NCBI RefSeq assembly: GCF_003268815.1
Contig: NZ_QLSV01000004.1
Coordinates: forward strand, 233,273 to 297,272
From: Flavobacterium lacus
GTDB lineage: Bacteria; Bacteroidota; Bacteroidia; Flavobacteriales; Flavobacteriaceae
Direction of reading: 5' to 3'
Length of the DNA: 64,000 nucleotides
Below the pieces are notes generated by a model. The model was not told the DNA's origin. It worked only from the letters and a program-made list of their open reading frames with translations, and made no database searches. This document shows positions 25,226-34,180 of the stretch, one piece after another. Numbering within the stretch: position 1 is the stretch's first letter; every line of letters starts with the position of its first letter. Made by a program: the position numbers and the translations under genes.

Positions 25226-25735
25226 ATGAAAAAAATCTTTTTAGTATTCAGTTTGTTTACAGCAAGTTTTGCTTTTTCACAATCACAAGAAGTGAAAATT
25301 ACACCTGACAATTCATGGTTTAAAGCGGGATTAAATGTTGGTCTACCAATCGGTGATACAGCAGACGTAGCCTCCTTTACTGTAGGGGCGGATGTCAGAG
25401 GGCAGTATTTGGTAAATCCTAGCTTTGGGATTGGTATAGCTTCTGGTTACAATCATTTTTTTGGAAAAGATGGAGCTGAAGATTTTGGTTTAATTCCCTT
25501 AGCCGGTTTCGCAAGATATTATGCTCAGCCAGCAGGTATCTTTTTTGGAGCAGATTTCGGCTACGGATTTTTAACCAATGCCAATGACAACAGTGGTGGT
25601 TTATATTTAAGTCCACAAATTGGTTACCACAATGAAAAATGGAATTTCTATGGTTACTACCAACACACGTTTGCCGAAAATGACATCGACATTCAAGTGG
25701 TAGGTCTAGGAGTTACGTACAATATTATGTTCTAA
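25226..25735 (+). CDS. Outer-membrane beta-barrel protein
   Basis: 169 residues from ATG 25226. An upstream in-frame ATG at 25115 lies inside the phoH terminator and was rejected. MKKIFLVFSLFTASFAFSQ is a signal peptide, followed by glycine-rich amphipathic strands (WFKAGLNVGLPIGD, VGADVRGQYLV) and a C-terminal barrel strand (VVGLGVTYNIMF). A small eight-strand barrel of the OmpW/OmpA-like type common in Flavobacteriaceae is likely. Its ligand is unknown. Confidence 0.82.
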   Translation: MKKIFLVFSLFTASFAFSQSQEVKITPDNSWFKAGLNVGLPIGDTADVASFTVGADVRGQYLVNPSFGIGIASGYNHFFGKDGAEDFGLIPLAGFARYYAQPAGIFFGADFGYGFLTNANDNSGGLYLSPQIGYHNEKWNFYGYYQHTFAENDIDIQVVGLGVTYNIMF

Positions 25736-25755
25736 AATTAGAATAGAATAAATTC

Positions 25756-25785
25756 AAAAAGGATAGCGTTCGCTATCCTTTTTTT
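25756..25785. terminator. Bidirectional-looking hairpin terminator
   Basis: GGATAGCG (25761-25768) and CGCTATCC (25771-25778) with a 2-base loop, flanked by AAAAA and a T run. It ends the barrel gene before purC. Confidence 0.9.
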
Positions 25786-25863
25786 ATGTAAATTTTTACA
25801 GCTTCTCATGGATAAAAAGTGAGTTATAATTTCTATTTTTGTACTTCACAACAACACACAAAA

Positions 25864-26808
25864 ATGAACACAATTACAACTACTAATTTCAATTTTCCCA
25901 ATCAAAAATCGGTTTACCGAGGCAAAGTCAGAGAGGTTTATAATATTAATGATGAAATCCTTGTCATGATTGCCACGGACAGACTTTCTGCCTTTGATGT
26001 TGTCATGCCAAAAGGAATTCCGTATAAAGGACAAATTCTCAATCAAATTGCCACAAAGTTTATGCAATTAACACAGGATATTGTACCAAATTGGCTTATT
26101 GCAACTCCTGATCCAAATGTTGCTATCGGACATTTATGCGATCCTTTTAAAGTTGAAATGGTGATTAGAGGTTATTTGTCCGGTCATGCTGTCAGAGAAT
26201 ATATAGCAGGAAGACGATTACTTTGTGGTGTCGAAATGCCTGAAGGATTAAAAGAAAATGATAAATTCCCCACACCAATCATAACACCTACAACCAAAGC
26301 AGATAATGGTTCGCACGACGAAGACATTTCTCGAGAAGCCATTTTAGAAAAAGGAATTGTTTCTGAAGAAGATTATATTACCTTAGAAAAATATACAAGA
26401 GCTTTATACCAACGTGGGACTGAAATTGCCGCTTCAAGAGGTTTGATTTTAGTGGATACGAAATATGAATTTGGTAAAACAAAAGACGGGAAAATTGTGT
26501 TGATTGATGAAATTCACACACCTGATTCTTCTCGTTATTTTTACGCTGACGGTTATCAAGAAAGACAAGATAACAATGAAGAGCAAAAACAACTTTCTAA
26601 GGAATTTGTTCGCCGTTGGTTGATTGAACATGGATTTCAAGGAAAAGAAGGTCAACAAATTCCGGATATGACAGAGTCTTATATTGAAACGGTTTCAGAA
26701 AGATACATCGAATTATATGAAAATATCCTAGGAGAAAAATTTGTTAAAGCAGACATTTCAAATATTCATGAACGAATTGAAAAAAACGTATTGAATTACC
26801 TCAAATAA
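25864..26808 (+). CDS. purC: Phosphoribosylaminoimidazole-succinocarboxamide synthase
   Basis: Catalyses step 8 of purine synthesis, joining aspartate to CAIR with ATP. 314 residues from ATG 25864, the longer Bacteroidota/eukaryote-like form. Motifs: [11 protein letters not shown] (SAICAR synthase start), [16 protein letters not shown] and [17 protein letters not shown] near the nucleotide site, and [15 protein letters not shown]. The 15-residue upstream extension from 25819 was not used. purA lies 0.7 kb away but on the other strand. Confidence 0.96.
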   Translation: MNTITTTNFNFPNQKSVYRGKVREVYNINDEILVMIATDRLSAFDVVMPKGIPYKGQILNQIATKFMQLTQDIVPNWLIATPDPNVAIGHLCDPFKVEMVIRGYLSGHAVREYIAGRRLLCGVEMPEGLKENDKFPTPIITPTTKADNGSHDEDISREAILEKGIVSEEDYITLEKYTRALYQRGTEIAASRGLILVDTKYEFGKTKDGKIVLIDEIHTPDSSRYFYADGYQERQDNNEEQKQLSKEFVRRWLIEHGFQGKEGQQIPDMTESYIETVSERYIELYENILGEKFVKADISNIHERIEKNVLNYLK

Positions 26809-26852
26809 GAATAATTTTCTGTCGTTTCGACACAGAAACTTCTTCTTAGTTT

Positions 26853-26916
26853 AGCCACGAATGACATGAATTTACACGAATTAATTGATGTAAATAATGT
26901 AATTCGTGGCTTTTTC
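26853..26916. repeat. Inverted repeat after purC, terminator-like
   Basis: AGCCACGAAT (26853-26862) and ATTCGTGGCT (26902-26911) are perfect arms around CACGAATT-type words, and TTTTT follows. Such ACGAATT-word elements recur in Flavobacteriaceae. It could end purC transcription. Confidence 0.65.
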
Positions 26917-27038
26917 ACGTTGAATTGTTAAAAATTTGTTATTTAAAAATAGCGATGTAACAATTTGAACGATACTACGTCTATTACTATATCAATCATC
27001 AAAAAAATTAATCAATCATTAATCAAAAAACGAACATC

Positions 27039-27428
27039 ATGAAAAAATCAATTGTTTACTTAGGAATTGCCCTTTTGGGTTTTGGTACATTAGCCAATGC
27101 AGCTACTGAGTTAAAAACGACTTCAACAGAAGTAAATGTTTATGCAAAATATTACGCCACTCCACTTTGCGTGGCAATCAGCAAAGGTGAAGTTGATGTG
27201 GTTAGAAAATTCATCGAGTACGGTGCAGATATTAACGAAACGACCAATGGTTTAACTCCGTTAATGTATGCTGCTCGTTATAATCAAGTTGAAATAATTA
27301 AATTACTTCTGGCGAAAGGAGCAAATTTAAAAGCAAAAGATGAAAGAGGTTTTACTGCATTGAATCACGCTGAAAATTCAAAAGCAACAGAAGCGATTGA
27401 ATTTTTAAAAAATCATTCGAAAAAATAA
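27039..27428 (+). CDS. Exported ankyrin-repeat protein
   Basis: 129 residues with a signal peptide ending near LANAAT. Roughly three ankyrin repeats follow (TPLCVAISKGEVDVVRKFIE, GLTPLMYAARYNQVEIIKLL, GFTALNHAENSKATEAIEFL). It would act in the periplasm or outside the cell as a protein-binding scaffold. The partner is unknown, and small exported ankyrin proteins are not common in the region. It is followed by a strong bidirectional terminator shared with purA. Confidence 0.85.
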   Translation: MKKSIVYLGIALLGFGTLANAATELKTTSTEVNVYAKYYATPLCVAISKGEVDVVRKFIEYGADINETTNGLTPLMYAARYNQVEIIKLLLAKGANLKAKDERGFTALNHAENSKATEAIEFLKNHSKK

Positions 27429-27456
27429 AAAATTGGTTTAGGTTAGTTATTAATTT

Positions 27457-27495
27457 AAAAATCCCATCTATTGAGCAGATGGGATTTTTTTTTAT
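27457..27495. terminator. Bidirectional terminator between ankyrin gene and purA
   Basis: ATCCCATCT with AGATGGGAT arms (27461-27469 and 27477-27485), A tract before and T tract after. It serves both convergent genes. Confidence 0.88.
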
Positions 27496-28763
27496 TTTAA
27501 GATGGTTTGTTTTCTATCCGGTCCTACCGAAACCACTTTGATTGGAACCTCAACTTCTTTTTCTATAAACTCAATATATGTTTTTAGTTCCTGAGGAAGT
27601 TCTTCATACGAAGTCATCGTTGTTAAATCGGCTTGCCAACCTTTCATTTCTGTATAAATTGGTTCCACATTTTCCGGTTCAATATTGTATGGAAAATGGC
27701 TAATTTCTTTTCCTTTGTATTTGTAAGCAGTACATACATTTAGTTTTTTGAAACCCGAAAGTACATCGCCTTTCATCATATATAAAGCAGTTACGCCATT
27801 TACTTGAACGGCATATTTCAAGGCAACTAAGTCTAACCAACCACAACGTCTGGCTCTTCCGGTAACCGAACCAAATTCGTTACCCACTTTAGCCATAGTC
27901 TGACCGTCTTCGTCAAACAACTCGGTTGGGAAAGGTCCGCTACCCACTCTTGTTGTATATGCTTTAAAAATTCCAAAAACATCTTTCACTTTGTTTGGAG
28001 CAATTCCTAATCCGGTGCAAGCCCCCGCAGCTGTTGTGTTTGATGACGTTACAAAGGGATAAGTTCCAAAATCGATATCTAATAAAGAACCTTGAGCACC
28101 TTCACACAGAATTGATTTTCCGGATTTAATGGCTTGGTTCAAATATTCTTCACTATCAATAAAAGTCAATGATTTTAAAACTTCAATCGAAGCAAAAAAC
28201 TCATCTTCCATTTCTTTTAAATCGTATTGTAAATCAACATCGTAAAAGGCAATCATAGCTTGGTGCTTGTCTGCCAATGAACGGTAGCGTTCTTTGAAAT
28301 CGGCTAATTCAATATCGCCAATACGAATTCCGTTTCTTCCGGTTTTATCCATATAAGTAGGACCAATTCCTTTTAAAGTAGAACCAATCTTTGCTTTTCC
28401 TTTGGAAGCCTCCGAAGCAGCATCCAACAAGCGATGAGTTGGTAAAATTAAATGTGCTTTTCTGGAAATCAATAGTTTGGATTTAACATCCATATTGAAT
28501 TTTTCCAAACCTTCTAATTCTTTTTGAAAAACTACAGGATCCATTACTACTCCGTTTCCAATAATATTAATGGCATTTTTATGAAAAATTCCGGAAGGAA
28601 TGGTTCTTAAAACGTGTTTAATTCCATCAAATTCTAATGTATGTCCAGCATTAGGACCACCTTGAAAGCGGGCAATGATATCGTATTTTGAAGTTAAAAC
28701 ATCTACAATCTTCCCTTTTCCTTCGTCTCCCCATTGTAGGCCGAGCAATAAATCTACAGTCAT
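27492..28763 (-). CDS. purA: Adenylosuccinate synthase
   Basis: First committed step from IMP to AMP, using GTP and aspartate. 423 residues. The start reads VDLLLGLQWGDEGKGKIVD (Walker-like GDEGKGK). It is followed by FQGGPNAGHTL and LCEGAQGSLLDIDFGTYPFV, with TRVGSGPFPTEL and TGRARRCGWLD further on. All are diagnostic. Transcribed convergently to the ankyrin gene and downstream of the Fur-family gene on the same strand. Confidence 0.97.
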   Translation of the reverse strand: MTVDLLLGLQWGDEGKGKIVDVLTSKYDIIARFQGGPNAGHTLEFDGIKHVLRTIPSGIFHKNAINIIGNGVVMDPVVFQKELEGLEKFNMDVKSKLLISRKAHLILPTHRLLDAASEASKGKAKIGSTLKGIGPTYMDKTGRNGIRIGDIELADFKERYRSLADKHQAMIAFYDVDLQYDLKEMEDEFFASIEVLKSLTFIDSEEYLNQAIKSGKSILCEGAQGSLLDIDFGTYPFVTSSNTTAAGACTGLGIAPNKVKDVFGIFKAYTTRVGSGPFPTELFDEDGQTMAKVGNEFGSVTGRARRCGWLDLVALKYAVQVNGVTALYMMKGDVLSGFKKLNVCTAYKYKGKEISHFPYNIEPENVEPIYTEMKGWQADLTTMTSYEELPQELKTYIEFIEKEVEVPIKVVSVGPDRKQTILK

Positions 28764-28819
28764 TTTTTAGTTGGTTGTTTTTATGGGAAATTTTTCCCAG
28801 ATTTAGTTGTGTGTTATGA

Positions 28820-29302
28820 TTATTCTGAGGGAACTACAGGACTTTCTGCAGGAGCCACTTTTTTATTTCCATATAAATAGAGCGAGTGATTGTGAATTTC
28901 GATTCCAAAAATTTCTTCAATCGTTTTCTTAATTTGTTGTATTCTCGGATCACAAAATTCAATTACTTCACCTGTATCGGTCATAATAATGTGATCATGT
29001 TGTTTATCAAAGTACGATTTTTCGTAATGAGCTTGGTTTTGTCCAAATTGATGTCTTCTCACCAAACCACAATCTAAAAGTAGTTCGATGGTGTTGTATA
29101 ACGTGGCACGACTAACGCGATAGTTTTTATTTTTCATTTTGATATACAACGATTCGATGTCAAAATGTTCCAAATTATTATATATTTCCTGAAGAATAGC
29201 ATACCGTTCGGGGGTTTTCCGATGTCCTTTCTCTTCCAGAAACTTGGTAAAAACGTTTTTTACTATATCCTGATTTTTGTTATTTTCCATAGCATTTTCC
29301 AT
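28820..29302 (-). CDS. Fur-family transcriptional regulator
   Basis: 160 residues: a winged-helix N-terminal half ([18 protein letters not shown] ... [20 protein letters not shown]) and a C-terminal dimerisation half. The structural CxxC zinc pairs of many Fur/PerR proteins are absent; one Cys (EFCDPRI) and His-rich positions (KQHDHIIM) remain, as in several Bacteroidota members. It may sense metal or peroxide; the target is unknown. A second ATG at 29290 also fits and leaves more room after the upstream TATCTTTG box. Confidence 0.88.
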   Translation of the reverse strand: MENAMENNKNQDIVKNVFTKFLEEKGHRKTPERYAILQEIYNNLEHFDIESLYIKMKNKNYRVSRATLYNTIELLLDCGLVRRHQFGQNQAHYEKSYFDKQHDHIIMTDTGEVIEFCDPRIQQIKKTIEEIFGIEIHNHSLYLYGNKKVAPAESPVVPSE

Positions 29303-29307
29303 AGTTA

Positions 29308-29315
29308 CAAAGATA
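29308..29315 (-). promoter_or_regulatory. -7 box candidate for the Fur-family gene
   Basis: TATCTTTG on the minus strand fits TAnnTTTG, 5 bases before the first ATG (29302) and 17 before the second (29290). No clear -33 box. Confidence 0.35.
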
Positions 29316-29386
29316 CACTATTTTTATATTTTGACGATTGTCTGATTTATATTTCAATAGAGATTATCAACAAAAAATGTCAATAA

Positions 29387-31612
29387 TTAACCTAGTTTTG
29401 CATTATTTACACGGCTAACTTTATCAATGCCATCAATTTTTTTAATGTTCTCGATTAAACGTTTTAAAATAGTATTATTCTGAACAACAACCGTTACTTG
29501 TCCGTTAAAAATGCCGGCATCTCCGCTTAACGAAATACTTTGAATATTTACATGCATTTGATTGGAAATCACCTTAGTAAGCTCATTAGTCAATCCTAAC
29601 GTATCCATTCCGGTAATTTTTAAAACCGCTTTAAAATCTTCTTGGGAAGAGTCAATCCATTTGGCTTGAATGATTCGATAAGCATAATTGGACTGTAAAC
29701 TAATCGCATTCGGACAATCTTTTTTATGCACTTTAATACCATCATTGATGGTTAAAAATCCAAACACATCATCACCCGGAATCGGATTACAACAGCTTGA
29801 TAATTTATAATCCAATTTGTCTTGTTCTGCCCCAAAAACAAGCATGTCAAAGTTTTTGCTTAGCTCATATTTTTGGATTTGTTCCGGTGCAACGCTCGGT
29901 GAACGCTTCATTTTTTTGAAGAAATTCATCAACGTACTACTTTTTTGAGCGGCAAAATCTTTTAATTGCTGATTGTCGATTGTTCCAACTCCCACGCGGT
30001 AAAATAAATCTAAACTTGTTTTGAGTTTAAAATAAATAACGAGTTCATTAACCGTAGTTTCATTTAAGGTAACTTTTAGATGACGAAGTTTTCGAGTTAA
30101 TATTTCCTTGCCATCTTCTGCAATTTTTTTGGTGTCTTCGTTAAGAACATTTTTAATTTTATTTTTTGCTCTCGAAGTAGTGACATAATCTAACCAATGT
30201 GAATTCGGTTTTTGATTTGCCGAAGTAATTACTTCAATCTGATCTCCACTGCTCAGTACGTGATTGAGCGGAACTAATTTTCCGTTTACTCTCGTTCCGC
30301 GGGTTCTCACACCAATTTCGGAGTGAATACTAAATGCAAAATCAAGTGAAGTTGCTCCTTTGGGAAGCGATTTTATTTCTCCTTTAGGTGTAAAAACATA
30401 AATTTCTTTCGAATACAAATTCAACTTAAAATCCTCCACAAAATCAACCGCGTTGGAAGTTGAATTTTCAAGAGCTTCTTTTAATAAATTAAGCCAAGTA
30501 TCCAAGGTGTTTTCTTCCGAAATTCCTTGTTTATATTTGTAATGAGCTGCATAACCTTTTTCAGCAATTTCATCCATTCGTTCGCTGCGGACTTGAATTT
30601 CTACCCAACGACCTTTTGGACCCATGACGGTAATGTGAAGGGCTTCGTAGCCGGTAGATTTTGGCGAAGAAATCCAATCGCGAAGTCGGCTCGGACTCGG
30701 ACGGTAATGATCGGTTACGATGGAATAAATTTTCCAAGCAACGAATTTTTCATCGTGTTGATTGGAATTATAAACAATGCGCAAGGCAAATTTGTCATAT
30801 ACTTCGTCGAAGGTAACTCCTTGAGCCAACATTTTTCTTCGAATAGAATAGATTGATTTCGGACGACCTTTAATCGTGTATTCAATGCCTTCTTCGTCTA
30901 ACGATTTTTTTAAAATATCAGAAATAGAGCGTATGTAGTCTTCTTGTTCTTCCTTACTTTCCTTCATTTTGCCAACAATATCAGCATAAACATCTGGTTC
31001 TGTATATTTTAACCCTAAATCTTCTAATTTGGTTTTGATGTTGTATAAACCCAATCGGTGTGCCAGTGGAGCATATATATACAATGTTTCCGAAGCAATT
31101 TTGGCTTGTTTATAATCCACCATCGATTCCATGGTCTGCATATTGTGCAAACGATCGGCGAGTTTTATGAGTATTACCCGTACATCATCGTTTAATGTCA
31201 GAAGCATTTTACGGAAATTTTCGGCTTGCATCGAAATTTCCTGATCGGTTTTTACTTTGGATATTTTGGTTAATCCATCAACTAATTGAGCAATTTTTGG
31301 ATTAAACATTTTTTCAATTTCGGCAACGGTAATTGGCGAATCCTCTACGACATCATGCATCAAGGCAGCGGCAATGGCTGTGGCTCCCAAACCAATTTCG
31401 GAAGCTACAATTTTTGCTACAGCAATAGGGTGGAAGATGTAGGCTTCTCCCGATTTACGTCGTTGGTCTTTATGAGCATCAACAGCTACGTCAAATGCTT
31501 TTCGGATAATTTTTTTGTCTTCTGCAGTTAGTGTTTGATAACTAATGCGGAGCAATTCTTTATATTCCTTAGCAATAGCTTTATTTTCTTGTTCTATATC
31601 AATTTCTGTCAT
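29387..31612 (-). CDS. rel: Bifunctional (p)ppGpp synthetase/hydrolase, RelA/SpoT family
   Basis: 741 residues with the full domain order: HD hydrolase (YIFHPIAVAKI, MHDVVED with His86-Asp87), RelA/SpoT synthetase (about 240-370, GRPKSIYSIRRKM, FALRI), TGS (VFTPKGEIKSLPKGATSLDF) and a C-terminal ACT domain (ITGMDTLGLTNELTKVIS). With an intact HD motif it should both make and break ppGpp. It is the stringent-response hub and sits upstream of the Fur-family gene on the same strand. Confidence 0.95.
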   Translation of the reverse strand: MTEIDIEQENKAIAKEYKELLRISYQTLTAEDKKIIRKAFDVAVDAHKDQRRKSGEAYIFHPIAVAKIVASEIGLGATAIAAALMHDVVEDSPITVAEIEKMFNPKIAQLVDGLTKISKVKTDQEISMQAENFRKMLLTLNDDVRVILIKLADRLHNMQTMESMVDYKQAKIASETLYIYAPLAHRLGLYNIKTKLEDLGLKYTEPDVYADIVGKMKESKEEQEDYIRSISDILKKSLDEEGIEYTIKGRPKSIYSIRRKMLAQGVTFDEVYDKFALRIVYNSNQHDEKFVAWKIYSIVTDHYRPSPSRLRDWISSPKSTGYEALHITVMGPKGRWVEIQVRSERMDEIAEKGYAAHYKYKQGISEENTLDTWLNLLKEALENSTSNAVDFVEDFKLNLYSKEIYVFTPKGEIKSLPKGATSLDFAFSIHSEIGVRTRGTRVNGKLVPLNHVLSSGDQIEVITSANQKPNSHWLDYVTTSRAKNKIKNVLNEDTKKIAEDGKEILTRKLRHLKVTLNETTVNELVIYFKLKTSLDLFYRVGVGTIDNQQLKDFAAQKSSTLMNFFKKMKRSPSVAPEQIQKYELSKNFDMLVFGAEQDKLDYKLSSCCNPIPGDDVFGFLTINDGIKVHKKDCPNAISLQSNYAYRIIQAKWIDSSQEDFKAVLKITGMDTLGLTNELTKVISNQMHVNIQSISLSGDAGIFNGQVTVVVQNNTILKRLIENIKKIDGIDKVSRVNNAKLG

Positions 31613-31731
31613 GGCATATTCTTCATCTACTAAAAGTAGAAAATTGATTTGAACTGTGCAAGTGGAAAAGTTGATAAATATAAGATAGAAAAAACAAATT
31701 CCAAAAAGAAGGCATGTGAGTTGTTAAAAGT

Positions 31732-32514
31732 TTAAAACCCTCTCTGTCTTTTTGCCTCAAATAACAAAATAGCCGCGGCTACTGACACATTCATCGAATC
31801 GATTTCACCTTGCATGGGGATGATGATGTTTTGTGTGCTTTCGGTTCGCCATAACTCAGATAAACCGGTTGCTTCTGTACCAACGACCAAAGCGGTTGGA
31901 GTAGTGTAATTTTCTATGTGATAGGAATTCGAGTTTTGAAGCGTGGCCGAATAAATAGCAATGTTATTCTTTTTTAAGTAAGCCATCACTGCTTCGGTCG
32001 TTCCAATGGCTATTTGATTAGTAAACAAACAGCCAACACTTGAGCGAACAACATTTGGGTTATATAAATCACTTTTTGGGTTGGCGATAATCACGGCATC
32101 GATGTTTGCCGCGTCGGCAGTTCGTAATAAAGCTCCAATATTTCCTGGTTTTTCAATTCCTTCGGCGACTAAAATGAGTGGGTTTTCGGAAAGTTTTAAG
32201 TCGGATAGTTGATGCGATTTTGATTTGGTGATGGCTAAAATTCCTTCTGTAGTATCCCGATAAGCTAATTTTTGATAGACTTCTTTTGAAATTTCAATGC
32301 AATCTAATACGTTGAATTTTTTCAAGTCTTTTTCTGAAATTAATTCGGGTAAAAATAAAAGGGTTTCTAACTGATAACCACCTTTTACGGCTAATTCAAT
32401 TTCGCGTTTGCCTTCCATTAAAAATGTGCCGGTTTGCTTGCGGGTTTTGGCTTTTTCCTGCAATTGAACCAGTGATTTGATGAATGGATTTTGTGCGGAA
32501 GTGATTGTTTTCAA
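31732..32514 (-). CDS. SpoU/TrmH-family RNA methyltransferase
   Basis: About 260 residues from the TTG at 32514 (LKTITSAQNPFIKSLVQL). A longer frame to a TTG at 32640 exists but carries a repeat-derived stretch (PKPETRHAKHKN) with no family similarity. The SPOUT signature blocks LVAEGIEKPGNIGALLRTAD, NPNVVRSSVGCLF and VVGTEATGL ... MNVSVAAAILLFE are present, with a trefoil-knot SAM site. It is probably a 2'-O-ribose methyltransferase of rRNA or tRNA. The exact target is not known. Confidence 0.85.
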   Translation of the reverse strand: MKTITSAQNPFIKSLVQLQEKAKTRKQTGTFLMEGKREIELAVKGGYQLETLLFLPELISEKDLKKFNVLDCIEISKEVYQKLAYRDTTEGILAITKSKSHQLSDLKLSENPLILVAEGIEKPGNIGALLRTADAANIDAVIIANPKSDLYNPNVVRSSVGCLFTNQIAIGTTEAVMAYLKKNNIAIYSATLQNSNSYHIENYTTPTALVVGTEATGLSELWRTESTQNIIIPMQGEIDSMNVSVAAAILLFEAKRQRGF

Positions 32515-32660
32515 GGTGATGAATTTTGGTTGGCTAAGATAGGAATTTTTATGTTTCGCGTGGCGAGTTTCGGGTTTCGGGTTGTTCTGTAAATTTTGTA
32601 CTTTCTGTGAGAAATTTTTTTTTACGGTTTTTGTTTCCAAGTAGGCGATTTGTTTACTTT

Positions 32661-32775
32661 TTAGCCCCGATTCCAGTGGAAATCTTTTTGTTTGCGAGCT
32701 TTGCTCGTGAACAAAAAATTGGAACGAAAAGCGGGAAAATGGATGGCTGGAAATGCCCGAGCCATTCGCTTCTGA
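32661..32775 (+). repeat. Structured intergenic hairpin element, copy 4
   Basis: Opens with AGCCCCGATTCCAGTGGAAA and closes with ATTGGAACGAAAAGCGGGA. Between them are near-complementary arms (TTTTTGTTTGCGAGC / GCTCGTGAACAAAAA) with a small loop. It lies between the methyltransferase and DUF58 genes. Confidence 0.75.
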
Positions 32776-32776
32776 A

Positions 32777-32836
32777 GGTTATCAGTTGTCTGTTGTCTGT
32801 TTACAGTTGACGGATAACAGACAACCGCCAACAGTT
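32777..32836. repeat. Word-repeat hairpin before the DUF58 stop
   Basis: GTTGTCTGTT (32785-32794) and AACAGACAAC (32816-32825) are perfect 10-base arms built from CAGTTGT/CTGTTGT words like those in the yggS-like gene. Confidence 0.7.
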
Positions 32837-34169
32837 ACAAAATCCCTCTCGCTTTGATCTCTAAATATTTATTAATTGTATCTAAAGTCAAGTTTTCCGG
32901 TTGGGTGAGGACGGAATAAATACCGTATTTTTTTAGTTCGTTGACGATTAGGCGTTTTTCGAACATGAATTTTTCGGCAATTACTTTATCATACACTTCC
33001 TGAACCGTTTCGGCTTTTTTGTGGATGAGATCGTTCAATTCTGTATTTTGAAAAAAGACAACCACGAGCAAATGATTTTTGGCAATACCTTTTAGATAGG
33101 GAAGTTGGCGATGCAAACCATCCAACGTTTCAAAATTGGTGTAAAGTAAAAGTAGGCTTCGCTGGTTGATGTTTTTCTTCACATCGGTGTATAATCGACT
33201 GAAATCGCTCTCAAAAAAGTCGGTTTTGATGTTGTATAAACATTCCATTATCAATTGCATTTGTGAGGAACGTTTTTCGGCAACCACTCTGTTCTCAACC
33301 TTTTTGGAGAAAGTAAACATACCCGCTTTGTCGTGTTTTTTCAGAATTACGTTTGACAAAACCAAGGTAGCGTTGATAGCGTAATCCAACAAACTCAAAC
33401 CGTTAAAAGGCATTTTCATCACACGGCCTTTATCAATAATCATGTAAACCGATTGAGATTTTTCGTCTTGAAATTGGTTCACCATCAAACTATTTTTCTT
33501 AGCCGTAGCTTTCCAATTTAATGTTCGGATGTCATCGCCTTGAATGTATTCTTTGATTTGTTCAAACTCCATGGTATGACCAATTCGGCGGATTTTTTTC
33601 ACACCATATTGAAACAAATTATTGGAAAAGGCCATCAAATCATATTTTCGCAACTGAATGTAGGATGGATAAGTAGGCACCATTTGGTCTTTATTGAAAG
33701 TAAACCGTCGTGAAATTATCCGCAAAGGCGAAGAAATATAGACATTCAAATTTCCAAAAACATATTCACCTCTTTCAACCGGACGCAGGAAATATTGAAT
33801 ATCATCTTGCGAAGAAGCTTTGATTTTTCGGTTAATATCAAAATTTCTCACTTGAAATTGAAACGGAATTTCGTCAATTATCTTTGAAAAAACAGCAAAT
33901 GTATAATAATTTCGAATAGAAATGCTAATGGGGTTTTCATCGCCGTTTGACAATTTTTCGGGAGCAATTCGAGTAGCTTGAATTCCGATTTTAGCGGCAA
34001 AAAGAATAATTACATCTAATACAAAAAAGGATAATGTGATCAGCAAAAAATACCAAGCTACATTATAAAAAACCGGAAAAAAGAAACTCACAATAAATAC
34101 CGCCACGATTCCACCGAGCAAGTAGAAAAAGAAATTGTTGATATAGAGTTGTTTAAAACCTTTTTTCAA
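32835..34169 (-). CDS. DUF58 domain protein of a MoxR cluster
   Basis: 444 residues. Two membrane segments at the N-terminus (about 10-60) are followed by a DUF58/vWA-like region (about 190-400) with the block IREYIQGDDIRTLNWKATAKK in its usual form (here EIKEYIQGDDIRTLNWKA), the family's hallmark. It is the substrate- or partner-handling partner of MoxR-type AAA ATPases. The MoxR ATPase gene lies immediately upstream on the same strand. Confidence 0.9.
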   Translation of the reverse strand: MKKGFKQLYINNFFFYLLGGIVAVFIVSFFFPVFYNVAWYFLLITLSFFVLDVIILFAAKIGIQATRIAPEKLSNGDENPISISIRNYYTFAVFSKIIDEIPFQFQVRNFDINRKIKASSQDDIQYFLRPVERGEYVFGNLNVYISSPLRIISRRFTFNKDQMVPTYPSYIQLRKYDLMAFSNNLFQYGVKKIRRIGHTMEFEQIKEYIQGDDIRTLNWKATAKKNSLMVNQFQDEKSQSVYMIIDKGRVMKMPFNGLSLLDYAINATLVLSNVILKKHDKAGMFTFSKKVENRVVAEKRSSQMQLIMECLYNIKTDFFESDFSRLYTDVKKNINQRSLLLLYTNFETLDGLHRQLPYLKGIAKNHLLVVVFFQNTELNDLIHKKAETVQEVYDKVIAEKFMFEKRLIVNELKKYGIYSVLTQPENLTLDTINKYLEIKARGIL

Positions 34170-34180
34170 AATCTATGATT

